From Oscillospiraceae bacterium (GTDB lineage: Bacteria; Bacillota; Clostridia; Oscillospirales; Acutalibacteraceae): DNA of 7,182 nucleotides. The stretch is from NCBI GenBank assembly GCA_902796535.1, contig CADBPL010000049.1:1-7182 (forward strand), written 5' to 3'. Under the pieces are notes generated by a model. That model was not told the DNA's origin and ran no database searches. It worked only from the letters and a program-made list of their open reading frames with translations. A program made the translations under genes and the position numbers. Of this stretch, positions 6,386 to 7,182 are shown in pieces (the stretch's first letter is position 1; each line of letters opens with the position of its first letter).

Positions 6386-7182
6386 ATGGACAAACAGCAA
6401 ATATTTTTATGGTCTTTTCTGGTGTTGTATGTTATAATAATGTTCGCCGTCGGTATTATCGAAGGGCGTAAGTCCAAGAGCATTGCCGATTTTACGGTCG
6501 GCGGGCGCAACGCGGGGGCGTGGCTTTCCGCACTGTCTTACGGCACGGCTTATTTTTCCGCCGTGATGTTCGTCGGCTACGCCGGCGGCACGGGCCTGAA
6601 GTTTGGTCTGTGGGGCATTCTGGCCGGTATCGGCAACGCCATTTTCGGTTCGTGGCTGGCTTGGAAGGTGCTTGCGCGCCGCACGCGCGACGTATCCGGC
6701 CGCCTCAAGCTCAAGACCATGCCCGAGTTTTTTGAAAAACGCTATCAGTCCAAAGCGCTCAAAACCTTTGCCGCTGTCGTGATCTTTGTGTTCATGGTGC
6801 CCTATTCCGCTTCCGTTTACAAGGGCCTTGCCAGCATTGCGAAGATTTTGCTGCACGTGGACGATACCATTTGCATGATCGTTATCGCCGTGGTCGCTTT
6901 GGCGCTGCTGGTGTTCGGCGGCTATCTGGTGCAGGCGAGAGCCGACTTCATTCAGGGCATCGTCATGATGTTCGGCGTCGCGCTCATGATCATTTTCGTC
7001 GTTCGCTGCAAAGCGGTCGGCGGCCTGCAGGGCGTGCTCGACTATGCGAAGGACCCGCAGCACGGCTTTTGGAAAATGGGCGGAAAAGAGTGGGTCACGC
7101 TCATGGCGACCGTGCTTATGACCAGCTTCGGCACCTGGGGTCTGCCGCAGATGATCCAGAAATACTTCGGCATCAAAGACGA
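6386..7182 (+). CDS. Sodium:solute symporter (SSS family), N-terminal part (runs off the right edge)
   Basis: The first 265 codons are present and the frame is open at the window end. The translation shows the SSS pattern: a first membrane helix at about 6-25, the conserved FTVGGRNAGAW (36-46), a glycine- and alanine-rich second helix with SYGTAYFSAVMFVGYAGG (51-68), TMPEFFEKRY (111-120) at the start of a cytoplasmic loop, and GLPQMIQKYFGIKD (252-265), a typical stretch near the middle of these proteins. Hydrophobic helices also lie at about 73-95, 125-140, 160-182 and 188-206. Full-length members have about 500 residues and 13 or more helices in the LeuT fold and use the Na+ gradient for uptake. 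The substrate may be a sugar, sialic acid or another solute; divergence from a ketose epimerase operon favours a sugar, as inference. AAGGGGA sits about eight bases before the ATG. A strong sigma-A promoter lies upstream. Confidence 0.92.
   Translation, partial: MDKQQIFLWSFLVLYVIIMFAVGIIEGRKSKSIADFTVGGRNAGAWLSALSYGTAYFSAVMFVGYAGGTGLKFGLWGILAGIGNAIFGSWLAWKVLARRTRDVSGRLKLKTMPEFFEKRYQSKALKTFAAVVIFVFMVPYSASVYKGLASIAKILLHVDDTICMIVIAVVALALLVFGGYLVQARADFIQGIVMMFGVALMIIFVVRCKAVGGLQGVLDYAKDPQHGFWKMGGKEWVTLMATVLMTSFGTWGLPQMIQKYFGIKD

Noticed and set aside
6407..7063. A 218-codon open frame on the minus strand within the SSS symporter region
   Set aside because: The plus-strand frame from 6386 shows clear SSS motifs, a promoter and a ribosome binding site. 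The minus frame is His- and Asp-rich with no recognisable domain.
1..7182. CRISPR array, tRNA or rRNA genes, insertion sequences or phage attachment sites
   Set aside because: Reading through the window I saw no regularly spaced repeats, transposase-like frames, terminal inverted repeats or structural RNA signatures; nearly all of the DNA is accounted for by the six genes.

Overview
The window looks like chromosomal DNA from a low-abundance or uncultured member of the Clostridia (Firmicutes), most likely a gut or anaerobic-habitat species. This rests on strong GGAGG-type ribosome binding sites, textbook sigma-A promoters (TTGACT-17-TATAAT), a TTG start, a GPH-type sugar symporter, and an epimerase that closely resembles the clostridial D-allulose (psicose) 3-epimerases. 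Coding DNA is moderately GC-rich, while the one real intergenic region is AT-rich. The taxonomic call is inference.

Layout: five genes read leftward (minus strand) as one tightly packed probable operon starting near 6208. In transcription order they are: a D-allulose/D-tagatose 3-epimerase-family sugar epimerase (5304-6173); a 738-residue cytosolic protein joining a Reg_prop-type beta-propeller to a predicted all-helical enzyme-like domain (3072-5288); a GPH-family sugar:cation symporter (1481-3031); a calcineurin-like metallophosphoesterase (498-1484) whose ATG overlaps the symporter stop; and the first 160 codons of an ABC exporter-type membrane protein (1-480, running off the left edge). 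Gaps are 15, 40, -4 and 17 bases. No convincing terminator separates the genes. To the right, on the plus strand, a sodium:solute symporter (6386 to beyond 7182) is transcribed divergently. The 212-base space between the two units (6174-6385) holds two back-to-back promoters and several inverted repeats, including an octamer repeated in opposite orientation over both -35 boxes.

How it may fit together (inference): the two symporters would import a sugar or glycoside, the propeller-helical protein would bind and process it inside the cell, and the epimerase would interconvert a free ketose at C3 to feed central metabolism. The roles of the phosphoesterase and ABC exporter are not evident. No sugar kinase, isomerase or transcription factor lies in the window, so the pathway is incomplete here. 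The least familiar piece is the propeller-helical fusion: Reg_prop propellers are best known as periplasmic sensor modules of two-component systems, but this one has no signal peptide, membrane segment or kinase, and sits in a sugar-catabolic operon.
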